The notes under the pieces are model-generated. The model was not told the origin of the DNA. It did not search any database and worked only from the letters and a program-made list of their open reading frames with translations. Below are positions 34,570-43,703 of a stretch of DNA of 64,000 nt, piece by piece. The stretch's first letter is position 1; each line of letters begins with the position of its first letter. Source of the DNA: Oceanococcus sp041619555 (lineage in GTDB: Bacteria > Pseudomonadota > Gammaproteobacteria > Nevskiales > Oceanococcaceae); assembly GCA_041619555.1 (NCBI GenBank), contig JBFKDQ010000008.1, positions 25,537-89,536 on the forward strand, read 5' to 3'. The translations under genes and the position numbers were made by a program.

Positions 34570-34837
34570 TTCGTGTCTTTCAGCAGCCAATCAGAGCCGG
34601 AAGCATCAGCCGACGCCCTGCAACAGCGGGCCAGGCAGTACGGGCCAATCTAGCATGCACCTCGAAAAGAGCGCTTGCCGCCGCTGACCGCGGCTGATTG
34701 AAGCAGGATGACAAGCCTCAGAACGCCTACCCCGGACGAGGGTTGAGGCGAGCTAGGCCTGAAGTATGCTATGAGTTGAGACTCAGGACCCAGGCCATTT
34801 GCGCCCGGATCTTCCATGCCTTGCCCTGGACTTCACC

Positions 34838-36754
34838 ATGCCCCCTTCCCGACGCGAAGTCATCAAGATCCTCGGCGCCGCCGGCGCCAGTCCCTTGCTG
34901 GGCGCCTGCTCGGCCGGAAGTTCTGGAATAACACCTCCTGACGAGCAGGTACAGGATGAATTCGACTATCCGGTCGCTACCCGCCTGCCCTTCGCCCACG
35001 GCGTCGCCAGCGGTGACCCCTTGTCTGATCGCGTGATCATCTGGACCAGGATCACGGAAAAGACCCCCAGCGCATCGGCGCTTGCGGTCGACTGGACCCT
35101 GGCCAGCGACCCACAGATGCAGCAGATCGTGGCCAGCGGTCGCCAATTCGCGATGGCGGAGCACGACTGGACGATCAAGGTCGATGTCACCAGGCTGCGC
35201 CCGGCCAGCACCTACTACTACCGCTTTTCCGCCCTGGGCGCCGATTCCATCATCGGTCGGACCCGCACCTTGCCGGCCACCGCCGTCGAGGAACTCCGTC
35301 TGGCGGTGGTCGCCTGCTCCAGTTACTGGTCTTCATACTGGAGCGGCTATGGCCACATCGCCCGCCGTAATGACCTGGATCTGGTGGTGCACTGTGGCGA
35401 CTACATCTACGACTTTGTCGATGAAGACGAAGAAGTGCGGGCGCGCAATGACATCCACGATACCGCCCATGTGGACTACCGCGACTGGACCAATCTGGCC
35501 GAATGCCGACGCCGTTATGCCCTGTTCCGTTCCGATGCCAATCTGCTGCGTGCCCATCAGCAACATCCGTGGACCATCATCTGGGACAATCACGACATTT
35601 CCACCGGCTACGGCAATGAGATCGACGCACCTGATCTGGCGGATCAGGTGACGACCAGCCTGGATGATGTCTGCCGCGCATTCTACGAATGGACCCCCAC
35701 ACGACCACCACTGGCCGATGGCTCGGGCCGTTTTCTGCTGATCGAGGACGGCAGCTACCCGCAGCCGCCAGATGTGCGCAAGCTCTGGCGTCAACTGGAC
35801 ATGGGGCCGCTGGCCGACCTGTTCTGTGTCGATACGCAGATCCATCTGCGCGAGGACATGCCGGCCGATGCCAGTCATCTGAGCGCCGGCAACAGCTTGT
35901 TTTCCCGCCCGCAGTACGACTGGCTGAGCCAGGGCCTGCTGGCCTCGCAGCAGGCCGGCAAGACCTGGCGCTTGGTGCTGAATCAGGCCTGGATCGCGCC
36001 GCTCACGGTGCCCGCCGTCGTGCCAGGCTTCGGCGCCACGGATCCGCTGGGCATTTCCCGCTGGTCTAACTACCCGGAAGAGCGCCAGGCCCTGTTTGAA
36101 TACCTGCGCGGCGCCAATGCCGCCGGCGAACGCATCCACAACAACATCGTGTTCAGCGGCGATGCGCACGGCAACTGGGGCGCCGACCTGGTCGAGGACA
36201 ACACCGTGCTGACCGCCTATCAATCCGCCTCGCCGCTGGCCAGCACTCGCAGCGGATCGACCACCGAAAATCAGGCTGCTGGCTACCTCCGGGCTTCCAC
36301 CAACAACACCGCAACGCTGAACAACCGGGCCGACTCGGTGGGGGTCGAGTTCGCCCCCACCTCCATGGGTCGGGGTGGCGCGGATGAACTGGTCGCCAAT
36401 GCCAATCCGTTCTCCAGCCCGGCGGATCAGGTCGCCGGCGCCCGTGCGCTCGAGCTTGCCGCCATCACCGGCAACAAGGCCACCCAGTTCATCGAATGGG
36501 TGGACCATGGCTATGGCATCGTCCATCTCACGGCGGATGCCGCGATCTTCGAGTACTGGTGGCAGAACAAGCTGGAGCCGGATTCACCCGACGTGCTCGG
36601 CCAGCAAATGCTCTGTTTCGCCGAAAATGCCCCGGACAATCTGCCCGTGCCACGCTATCAGGACCAACTGGACGGCGTGAGCCTGCATGGTCGCAGCATC
36701 AGTCCGACCAGCGGCTCACGCACGGCAGCGCCGGCGCCCGAGGACAGTCTGTAG
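34838..36754 (+). CDS. PhoD-like alkaline phosphatase/phosphodiesterase, Tat lipoprotein
   Basis: The 638-residue product has a twin-arginine signal (PPSRREVIKILGAAG) and lipobox (LLGAC). The PhoD N-terminal domain (FAHGVASGDPLSDRVIIWTR) and metallophosphatase core follow: LVVHCGDYIYDF, WDNHDISTGYG and VFSGDAHGNW. PhoD enzymes are calcium/iron phosphodiesterases exported by Tat. It probably releases phosphate outside the cytoplasm, alongside the two PhoX-like proteins. The start ATG at 34838 directly precedes the Tat motif; its ribosome-binding site is weak. I found no Pho box upstream. It stands alone. Confidence 0.88.
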   Translation: MPPSRREVIKILGAAGASPLLGACSAGSSGITPPDEQVQDEFDYPVATRLPFAHGVASGDPLSDRVIIWTRITEKTPSASALAVDWTLASDPQMQQIVASGRQFAMAEHDWTIKVDVTRLRPASTYYYRFSALGADSIIGRTRTLPATAVEELRLAVVACSSYWSSYWSGYGHIARRNDLDLVVHCGDYIYDFVDEDEEVRARNDIHDTAHVDYRDWTNLAECRRRYALFRSDANLLRAHQQHPWTIIWDNHDISTGYGNEIDAPDLADQVTTSLDDVCRAFYEWTPTRPPLADGSGRFLLIEDGSYPQPPDVRKLWRQLDMGPLADLFCVDTQIHLREDMPADASHLSAGNSLFSRPQYDWLSQGLLASQQAGKTWRLVLNQAWIAPLTVPAVVPGFGATDPLGISRWSNYPEERQALFEYLRGANAAGERIHNNIVFSGDAHGNWGADLVEDNTVLTAYQSASPLASTRSGSTTENQAAGYLRASTNNTATLNNRADSVGVEFAPTSMGRGGADELVANANPFSSPADQVAGARALELAAITGNKATQFIEWVDHGYGIVHLTADAAIFEYWWQNKLEPDSPDVLGQQMLCFAENAPDNLPVPRYQDQLDGVSLHGRSISPTSGSRTAAPAPEDSL

Positions 36755-37006
36755 CGAGGACCTGTCCCCCTTGGCAAGCTGCCTGCATCCAAGATTGCTC
36801 GTTTCCTGGCGAAGGTGGCACCATTCGTGCATATCCCATCCCTGATGGTTTCAGAAATGCGGAGCCGGATCGCATTCGGCCCAGATCGGCCTCGTGACCG
36901 GCGCCGTGTCGGTTTCCGCTTTCATCACGCCCATGCCGAGTATTTCTCCGTTCAGACCATTCTTTTCCTGCAGCTCGTGCGCCTGCTGCCCTCGGTAACT
37001 TCCGCC

Positions 37007-38689
37007 ATGTTCCGTCTGGTTCTGATCATGTATCTGGGCTTCGGCAATGCAGCGGTCCTCGCCAACACCGGTCGCCTGCCCCCGTCGATCAGCCATCAGG
37101 CCACGCTCAGCCTGTTCGAGTCCGGGCGCTATGCCCAGGCCTTTGCCGCGGCACTGCACCGTTATGAATGGGGTGATGAAGACCTGCACTATGAGCTGGC
37201 CGTGATGTATCACGGCGGCCTGGGCACCGCGGTGAATTTGCGCCTGGCGCGCGAACATTTCCAACTTTCAGCACAGCAGGGCCGCATCGAAGGCATGTAC
37301 CGGCTGGCGCGCATGCAACACCTCGGCGAAGCGGGCCCCATGGACCGGATCACGGCCTGCCAATGGTATCTCCGGGCCGCCGACGCCGGTCATCTGGATG
37401 CCATTTATCAGTATGGGCGCTGTGCCTTCGATGGTCCCGAAGCCGGCAGCGACCCTCAGCAAGGCGCGGCCTGGTTGCACCGGGCTGCGCTACGCCAGCA
37501 CACGGGTGCCCTGAAATTGCTGCTCTTTCATTATCAACGGCGCCCACCCGGTTCTTCCCGGCCTAAGGCCAATGACGAAAGGCCCGATGCGCTGCTGCAA
37601 CAGGAACAAGCCGCAGCGGCCGCCGAACGCGCCACACAGGCGATTCTGAAAGGTGACTATCGCGCCTATGGCAGCTTGGCAGAGGCCCTCCGCCGGCTCG
37701 GCAGCGCACCGGACGATGTCATCGATACCATGTATCAGATCGGCGCGCTGTTCGGCAGCCCGATGCCGATTTTCGGGCGCGCGATGATCCATCAAAGTCG
37801 GGGTGAAAAACACCGGGCCTGTCAGGGCTTTCTGCGCGCGCATGAACAGGGGCTGGCGGCGGCGGGATACGAACTCGGACGCTGTTATCAGCAAGGCACA
37901 CTGGCGCATCCGGAGGCTCAGGCCAGGGCATGCGACATCTTCCAGCAAGTGGCCACACAAGGCCATGGCCGGGCGGCACTGGCCTATGCCCATTGCCTGG
38001 CCGAAGCCCCAGGTGCCGACATCGCCCATTTCGCTCAAGCGATCGAGCAGTATGTTGCGGCGGTCGCAGCTCTGGCGACACTGCAGGACCGGGCCTTTGC
38101 CAACCACCTGGCGAACCAATTTCCACAAGGCCAGCTCGCCGCATCGAGCACGCTGAGCGCCGATGGGGTCGCCCTGCCGGCAGGCACGCCGGTGCATATG
38201 CTGACGCGCAACGCGGACCGCATGCGCGTATTTGCGCCTGACTTCGCGCAGATCGGTGACTTGCGCCCGGCTCAGCTCAGACTCCATCTCGACATTCACG
38301 GCCTCATTCTGCCCGGCCTGAACCGCACTGAGGCGCGCGCCCTGCTGAACGAGGACGCCGGGCTGGAAGCGCTCAAGCTGAGCGCTCTGGAAGACCGCCT
38401 TCGGGTGGCGGACGATCCCCGCATCGAACTTCGGATTCGCTATGACAGCGCAGGCCAGGCCATCCAGTTGACCCGAATCACCGAAAACGGCACCGAGCCC
38501 GGCCTGTATCTGGAGCGCCTTGAAGCGCTGGGCCTGCTGATCGGCCGCAGCCAGGATGAACGCGAGCAAGCCCTGTATCGTGCCGCACACTGGAAGATCC
38601 AGGGCTGGTCCATCCTGCTGATGCAGAATCTCGTCCAGGGCGGATTGCAGGAACGCTACAGCCTGATCGAGGCCGAGCCGGCAGACTGA
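37007..38689 (+). CDS. Exported Sel1-repeat (TPR-like) protein
   Basis: From this ATG the product is 560 residues with a hydrophobic N-terminal signal (MFRLVLIMYLGFGNAAVLA). At least five Sel1-type repeats follow (for example DLHYELAVMYHGGLGTAVN, GMYRLARMQHLGEAGP, AIYQYGRCAFDGPEAGSDPQ, AGYELGRCYQQGTLAHPEA), forming a helical scaffold for protein-protein contacts, probably in the periplasm. The C-terminal ~200 residues show a different, unrecognised fold (LRLHLDIHGLILPGLN). The frame is open upstream to 36815 but only this start gives a signal peptide. It converges closely on the flavoprotein gene (21-base gap). Confidence 0.78.
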   Translation: MFRLVLIMYLGFGNAAVLANTGRLPPSISHQATLSLFESGRYAQAFAAALHRYEWGDEDLHYELAVMYHGGLGTAVNLRLAREHFQLSAQQGRIEGMYRLARMQHLGEAGPMDRITACQWYLRAADAGHLDAIYQYGRCAFDGPEAGSDPQQGAAWLHRAALRQHTGALKLLLFHYQRRPPGSSRPKANDERPDALLQQEQAAAAAERATQAILKGDYRAYGSLAEALRRLGSAPDDVIDTMYQIGALFGSPMPIFGRAMIHQSRGEKHRACQGFLRAHEQGLAAAGYELGRCYQQGTLAHPEAQARACDIFQQVATQGHGRAALAYAHCLAEAPGADIAHFAQAIEQYVAAVAALATLQDRAFANHLANQFPQGQLAASSTLSADGVALPAGTPVHMLTRNADRMRVFAPDFAQIGDLRPAQLRLHLDIHGLILPGLNRTEARALLNEDAGLEALKLSALEDRLRVADDPRIELRIRYDSAGQAIQLTRITENGTEPGLYLERLEALGLLIGRSQDEREQALYRAAHWKIQGWSILLMQNLVQGGLQERYSLIEAEPAD

Positions 38690-38710
38690 ATCAGGCGCGA
38701 ATCCGACGCT

Positions 38711-40090
38711 TCAAAACACCTTCCCAGGATTCAGGATCCCGCGCGGATCGAAGACTTTCTTCACCTGTCGCATCAATTCGATGTCGGCAGCGCTGCGGCT
38801 GAAGTGGAGGTAGGACTTCTTCAGCAGACCCACCCCATGCTCGGCGGAGATGCTGCCGCCATGGCGCTGGATCAGCGCACCGACCTCGTCATTCACCGCG
38901 CTGCATCGGGCAACGAAATCATTGGCGGCCATGGCCTCCGGTTGCAGGATATTCAGATGCAGATTGCCGTCACCGACATGGCCGAACCAGACCACTTCGA
39001 GATCCGCATACCGACGGGCAACCAGTTCATCGGCATCGGCCATGAAGTCGGGCAGGCGCGACACCGGCACCGAGATGTCATTTTTGTACGGGCGCCAGCG
39101 CGACAGGGTTTCCGACAGATCCTCGCGCAGGCGCCACAAACGCCTGGCCTCCTGCAGGGACTGACTGATCACGCCATCCAGGACCAGGCCCTCGGCCAGC
39201 ACCTGATCGAAAAGCACCAGGGCGGTGTCGAGAACGCCAGGCAAGTCCTCAAGCTCGATCAGGGCATAGAATTCCGCCGATTCGGCAAATGGCGGATCCA
39301 GATCGTGAGCAGCGAGGACTTTCTCCAGCCCGTTGTGGGAGAAAAACTCGAAGGCTGTCAGCTGCAGTCGCGTCTTGAAAGCTGCCAGCAAGGGCAACAG
39401 GGCGCCAAAGTCCCGCATCGCCAACACCAGCACCAGGGGTTCTGCGGGCGCACGCGTCAGCGCCATGGTGGCCTCGCAGATGATGCCCAGTGTCCCTTCC
39501 GAGCCGATGAACAGGTGGCGAAAATCGTAGCCGGTATTGTTCTTGATCAATCCGCCATTGAACTCAAGCAGTTCACCGGCCCCGGTCACCACCTTCAGGC
39601 CGCGGACCCAGTCCCGGGTCATGCCATACCGGATCACCTTGATACCGCCTGCATTGGTGGCGATATTGCCGCCGATCTGACTTGATCCCGACGACGCGAA
39701 ATCCACCGGATAGCAGAGGTTCCGCTGCCGTGCGAAGTCCTGCAAGCGCCGGGTAATCATTCCCGCGCCCACGGTGACACTCTGATCTTCGGCGGAAAAG
39801 GCGAGAATCTGGTCCATCCGTTCCAGCGACAGGACGACCTCGCCCTGACAGGCCACCGCTCCACCGCTCAGACCGGTCCGCCCGCCGGAGGGCACCAGGC
39901 TCAGGCCATGCTCGTTCGCCAGTCGTACCGCAAGCTGCACCTCCTCGACGCGGCGCGGCAGCAGCACGGCCGAGGGTGCAGACGCCCATTGGGTGCTACG
40001 ATCCACGCCGTAACGGGCCAAGGCATCGGCATCAAGCCGCAGCACCGAGGGGCCGAGCGCTTGCTGAAGAATCTCGAGTTTCGTGATCAT
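38711..40090 (-). CDS. FAD-linked oxidase, D-2-hydroxyglutarate dehydrogenase / GlcD type
   Basis: The 459-residue product has the PCMH FAD-binding fold (LVPSGGRTGLSGG, NIATNAGGIKVIRYG, GSEGTLGI) and the C-terminal FAD-oxidase cap with the substrate and metal site HVGDGNLHLNI and SAEHGVGLLKK. Members oxidise D-2-hydroxyacids. It ends a minus-strand series with the DUF1338 gene: HglS (DUF1338) is known to turn 2-oxoadipate into D-2-hydroxyglutarate, which an enzyme of this kind would oxidise to 2-oxoglutarate. That link is inference. It starts 64 bases after the M20 gene. ATG 40090 has only a weak ribosome-binding site. Confidence 0.9.
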   Translation of the reverse strand: MITKLEILQQALGPSVLRLDADALARYGVDRSTQWASAPSAVLLPRRVEEVQLAVRLANEHGLSLVPSGGRTGLSGGAVACQGEVVLSLERMDQILAFSAEDQSVTVGAGMITRRLQDFARQRNLCYPVDFASSGSSQIGGNIATNAGGIKVIRYGMTRDWVRGLKVVTGAGELLEFNGGLIKNNTGYDFRHLFIGSEGTLGIICEATMALTRAPAEPLVLVLAMRDFGALLPLLAAFKTRLQLTAFEFFSHNGLEKVLAAHDLDPPFAESAEFYALIELEDLPGVLDTALVLFDQVLAEGLVLDGVISQSLQEARRLWRLREDLSETLSRWRPYKNDISVPVSRLPDFMADADELVARRYADLEVVWFGHVGDGNLHLNILQPEAMAANDFVARCSAVNDEVGALIQRHGGSISAEHGVGLLKKSYLHFSRSAADIELMRQVKKVFDPRGILNPGKVF

Positions 40091-40153
40091 CCGAACATTC
40101 CCGCGCGCCCTTGCGCGCTCCTGGGGCGCCTGCACCGGCGCCAAGCAGCCGTT

Positions 40154-41362
40154 CTAGATTTGCAGGGCGCCGTCTGCCAGCCGCAGCAACAACAGGGCGC
40201 TGAGCTGCGCACGCTCGCTCAGGCTGTCGATGTGCATGAATTCCTGGTCGCTGTGGATCGAACCGCCGCGCACACCCAGGGTATCGATGTTCGGCACGCC
40301 TGCCGCCGCCAGGTTGTTGCCGTCGCAGCATCCGCCGGTCGCCTGCCATTGCAGCTCCAGACCCAGCTCCGCACCGCATTCCCGGGCAAGTTCAAACAGG
40401 GCCAGATTGCGATCCGAAAGCAGTTTGGGCGGCCGGGTAAAACCACCATGCAGTTCCACCGCGATGCCGTCGCGGTGGCGGATCGGCTCGAGCACCGCCT
40501 CGATCTGGCTCATGCACCAGGCGCTGTCCTGGGCTTCGCTCAGACGCACATTGAAACGTGCCATCGCGGTGTCGGGCACGACATTCACGGCGCCGCCACC
40601 ATGAATGAAACCGGGATTGAAGGTGACCCCGGGACGTCGCCCATTGAGCGCATCGATGCCGGCCACCGCGTCACACAGCGCGCGGATCGCATTGCGGCCC
40701 AGATGGTGTTCCCGCCCCGCGTGCGCGGCGCGCCCCCGCGCAACCAGGGAAAAATTGCCCGAACCCTTGCGCGACCCCGCCAGGTCGCCATTGGGAAAGC
40801 TGGGCTCGTAAATCAGTCCGAAATGGCAGCGCCGCGCGGCCTCCTCGATCAAAGGCGCGGAAGACTGCGAACCGATTTCCTCATCCGGATTCAGCAGGAC
40901 CTCCCAGCCGATCAGACCGGCCATGTCGCTGCGTTCCAGGGCCTCCAAAGCGGTCAGCATGACCACCAAGCCACCCTTGAGATCCGCCACACCAGGGCCA
41001 TGCAGGATGCCACCGTCGACTTGGCGCACCTGCTGAAACGGGTGATCCGCCGCAAATACGGTATCCAAGTGGCCGGACAGATACACCTGGATCGGTGCCT
41101 GCGGATGCTTGCGCAGACGGACGGCATCACCCAGCGGCCGCTGCACCACCTGGGCATCATCAGCAACGGCTTCAAAAGCAGGCACCGGCAGAACCCGGAC
41201 CTCGGCATGCAACGGCCGTGCGGCTTCGATCAGCATCTGCCCGACCCGATTCACACCCGCCACATTGAAACTGCCGGAGTTCACCTCGGCCAGGGCGATG
41301 GTGCGCGCCAGCATGGTCTGCTGCTGGTCGGCAATCCAGTCCATCAGCGCCTGCGCGATCAT
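40154..41362 (-). CDS. M20-family metallohydrolase in the AST operon
   Basis: The 402-residue product resembles carboxypeptidase G2/ArgE/DapE enzymes: VYLSGHLDTVF, GVADLKGGLVV, LLNPDEEIGSQSS and SIHSDQEFM provide the two-metal site and catalytic Glu. The M20 lid domain is present (GRAAHAGREHH). The family removes acyl groups or C-terminal residues from N-acyl amino acids. Its ATG overlaps the DUF1338 stop (ATGA), so it belongs to the arginine operon. Because no astE is visible, it may be the succinylglutamate desuccinylase of this pathway; that is inference. Confidence 0.88.
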   Translation of the reverse strand: MIAQALMDWIADQQQTMLARTIALAEVNSGSFNVAGVNRVGQMLIEAARPLHAEVRVLPVPAFEAVADDAQVVQRPLGDAVRLRKHPQAPIQVYLSGHLDTVFAADHPFQQVRQVDGGILHGPGVADLKGGLVVMLTALEALERSDMAGLIGWEVLLNPDEEIGSQSSAPLIEEAARRCHFGLIYEPSFPNGDLAGSRKGSGNFSLVARGRAAHAGREHHLGRNAIRALCDAVAGIDALNGRRPGVTFNPGFIHGGGAVNVVPDTAMARFNVRLSEAQDSAWCMSQIEAVLEPIRHRDGIAVELHGGFTRPPKLLSDRNLALFELARECGAELGLELQWQATGGCCDGNNLAAAGVPNIDTLGVRGGSIHSDQEFMHIDSLSERAQLSALLLLRLADGALQI

Positions 41363-42156
41363 CGAGCGTCCGTACTTTCGAAGATGCGATCCGCAGACGC
41401 CTCGACAAAACCCTGATAAAGCTGGCCATCCGCCATGGGATAGCGATAGGCGAATTCATAAAAGCAGGCAGGAATCGAGAACTCGCCATCGGCGAATTGC
41501 ACGGCAACCTGATCCGCCCGGGTCGAGGATTGCTCCAGCATCACTGCAGGGGAACCCTTGATCTCTCCACCTGAGCCGTTCAGCACGAAACCGGCCTGCT
41601 TGAGTCGGGCATTCACCTCGGCCAGAGTACGAAAGTCGGGCAGCTGATTCACATCAACGGTGAAATGATTGGCTCGAAATCCGAAGGCAGCCAGCCAGGC
41701 GGCATACTCGCTCTCATCCAGCAGGCGCAAATAGTCCTGATGACGGAGTGTCCAGTGCGTACCAGAATAGATGACGTCCGGTGTCCGCGCCCGCGTCATG
41801 TCCATCTGCTCAAGCAGACCAGCCACCAGCGTCTGCAACTGCGCCGAACATTCCTCCAGCAGCAGTTCGCTGATAAAAACCTTGGGCACCGCGGGGTCAG
41901 GGTGTTGATAGTGTTTGGCCCGCAGCTTTTTCGCGACGAAGCGGTAATCCGCTGCCGGGGCGTAGCCCATCGCCTCAAAATGCCCGCCCAGTACCTCCAG
42001 GCCCAGCTGCGGATGTCTGAAGGTCCGCAGCGCAACATGGTCATTGATGATGCGCTCACCACCACCCAAGACCTGGTGGATGCGGGCGGCTGAAGGCGCG
42101 AAGTGCAGATAATCCTGCCACAGGGCGGCAAAGAACTGATCGATGTCGGTCAACAT
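41359..42156 (-). CDS. DUF1338 / HglS-type 2-oxoadipate dioxygenase-decarboxylase-like protein
   Basis: The 265-residue product matches the DUF1338 family, whose characterised member HglS is a non-haem iron enzyme converting 2-oxoadipate to D-2-hydroxyglutarate. Probable metal ligands are His40 (NDHVALRTF), His164 (RANHFTVDVN) and Glu234 (CFYEFAYR), with Arg44 as a likely carboxylate anchor. It starts 4 bases before the astD stop-end and overlaps the M20 gene (ATGA), hence one operon. A role in arginine catabolism is not established; a lysine-type role or a side reaction on a 2-oxo acid is equally possible. Confidence 0.85.
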   Translation of the reverse strand: MLTDIDQFFAALWQDYLHFAPSAARIHQVLGGGERIINDHVALRTFRHPQLGLEVLGGHFEAMGYAPAADYRFVAKKLRAKHYQHPDPAVPKVFISELLLEECSAQLQTLVAGLLEQMDMTRARTPDVIYSGTHWTLRHQDYLRLLDESEYAAWLAAFGFRANHFTVDVNQLPDFRTLAEVNARLKQAGFVLNGSGGEIKGSPAVMLEQSSTRADQVAVQFADGEFSIPACFYEFAYRYPMADGQLYQGFVEASADRIFESTDAR

Positions 42157-42159
42157 GGG

Positions 42160-43620
42160 CTAGAACTCCAGACCGGGACTGAGTTGGGCAGGCAGGACAC
42201 ACTGCGCCTGCTCCATTGAAGCGACAGGATAGGCACAGTAGTCCGCCGCATACCAGGCACTGGCGCGGTGGTTTCCGCTCGCACCGATGCCACCAAAAGG
42301 CGCTGCACTGCTGGCGCCGGTAATCGGTCGGTTCCAATTGACAATCCCGGCCCGGATCCGAGCAAGAAAATATTGATAACGCGAGGCATCATCACCTAGC
42401 AGGCCGGCCGAAAGGCCAAAGCGTGTGCGATTGGCCAACTCCAATGCATTATCAAAGTCGTTATAGCGCTGAACCTGCAGCAGCGGCCCGAAATATTCTT
42501 CGTCCGGCAGGTGCTTCCCCAGTGCGCTGACATCTAGAATGCCCGGGCTGACGAACCCGGTCGCCGGCTCACGGTGCTCAAGCGGCAGCAGCGACGTCGC
42601 GCCGAGGTCGATCAACGTGTTCTGGGCATGAAGCATCCCGGCCGCGGCCTGGGCGGAAATCATCGCGCCCATGAAGGGCTGTTCCGCCGCATCGTAATGT
42701 CCCACCCGAATCCGTCCGCTCAGTTCCAGCAGGCGCTGGATCAGTTCATCACCCCAGGCGCCTTGTGGCACCAGCAGACGCCGCGCACAGGTACAGCGCT
42801 GACCACTGGTGATGAAGGCCGATTGAATGATGTCGTGCACGGCCGCATCCACATCCGCCAGATGATCCACGATCAGCGGATTGTTGCCGCCCATCTCCAG
42901 CGCGAGGATCTTGCCTGGATGGCCGGAAAACTGTTGATGCAGCAGGTGTCCGGTGCGGGAACTGCCGGTAAAGAACAGGCCGTCGATGTCCGCATGCGCA
43001 GCCAGGGCCTGGCCGGTCTCGCGCTCGCCCTGCACAAGGTTCAGCACGCCGCCCGGCAGCCCCGCCTGCTGCCAAAGTTTGAGCATTTCCTCGGCCACCC
43101 AGGGGGTCAGCTCGCTGGGCTTGAAGACCACCGTGTTACCGGCCAGCAGCGCTGGAACGATATGCCCGTTCGGCAGATGGGCAGGAAAATTGTAGGGGCC
43201 GAAAACCGCCACCACCCCATGCGGACGATGCCGCAGCACCGCACGACCACCCGGCACCTCAGACGCCCGCTCTCCGGTACGCTCCTCATACGCCTTGGCG
43301 GACAGCCCAATCTTGCCGATCATCGCCGCCACTTCCGTACGGGTCTCCCACAACGGTTTGCCGGTCTCGCGGGCGATCACCAGGGCCAGGGCTTCGGTGT
43401 TTTCCTGCAGCAGTTCGGCATACCTCTGAGCGATCGTCAGGCGATCGCCAAAAGAGCGACAGGCCCAGTCAACAGCCGCCCGCCGTGCGGCGCGTACCGC
43501 CGCATCCACCTGCCCGCCACTGGCGGCTTCGCCGGCCCAGACCGACTGGTTCTTGGCCGGATCAATCGACTCGAAATACGCCCCTTCTCCGGGCTGCCAA
43601 AGTCCATCCAGATACAACAT
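42160..43620 (-). CDS. astD: N-succinylglutamate 5-semialdehyde dehydrogenase
   Basis: AstD oxidises succinylglutamate semialdehyde to succinylglutamate with NAD+, the fourth step of the AST pathway. The 486-residue product is of typical length. It has the aldehyde dehydrogenase Rossmann site GVVAVFGPYNFPAHL, the FFTGSSRTG loop, ALEMGGNNPLIV with the catalytic Glu and ITSGQRCTCARRL with the nucleophilic Cys. AstD-type features include the N-terminal FESIDPAKN. The ATG has AAGGAG 5 bases upstream, the strongest binding site in this operon. It lies 83 bases after astA. Confidence 0.95.
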   Translation of the reverse strand: MLYLDGLWQPGEGAYFESIDPAKNQSVWAGEAASGGQVDAAVRAARRAAVDWACRSFGDRLTIAQRYAELLQENTEALALVIARETGKPLWETRTEVAAMIGKIGLSAKAYEERTGERASEVPGGRAVLRHRPHGVVAVFGPYNFPAHLPNGHIVPALLAGNTVVFKPSELTPWVAEEMLKLWQQAGLPGGVLNLVQGERETGQALAAHADIDGLFFTGSSRTGHLLHQQFSGHPGKILALEMGGNNPLIVDHLADVDAAVHDIIQSAFITSGQRCTCARRLLVPQGAWGDELIQRLLELSGRIRVGHYDAAEQPFMGAMISAQAAAGMLHAQNTLIDLGATSLLPLEHREPATGFVSPGILDVSALGKHLPDEEYFGPLLQVQRYNDFDNALELANRTRFGLSAGLLGDDASRYQYFLARIRAGIVNWNRPITGASSAAPFGGIGASGNHRASAWYAADYCAYPVASMEQAQCVLPAQLSPGLEF

Positions 43621-43703
43621 GTTTACTCCTTGTGCGGGGCAGGTCCGCCTCGATGCTCATGCAGGGCCCGGTCCACCGATCATTCAATCCTGTGCAGAAG
43701 GGC

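Noticed and set aside
12245..34838. PhoB (Pho box) sites upstream of the three phosphatase-like genes
   Set aside because: I looked for repeated CTGTCAT-like heptamers upstream of 12245, 30018 and 34838 and saw none.
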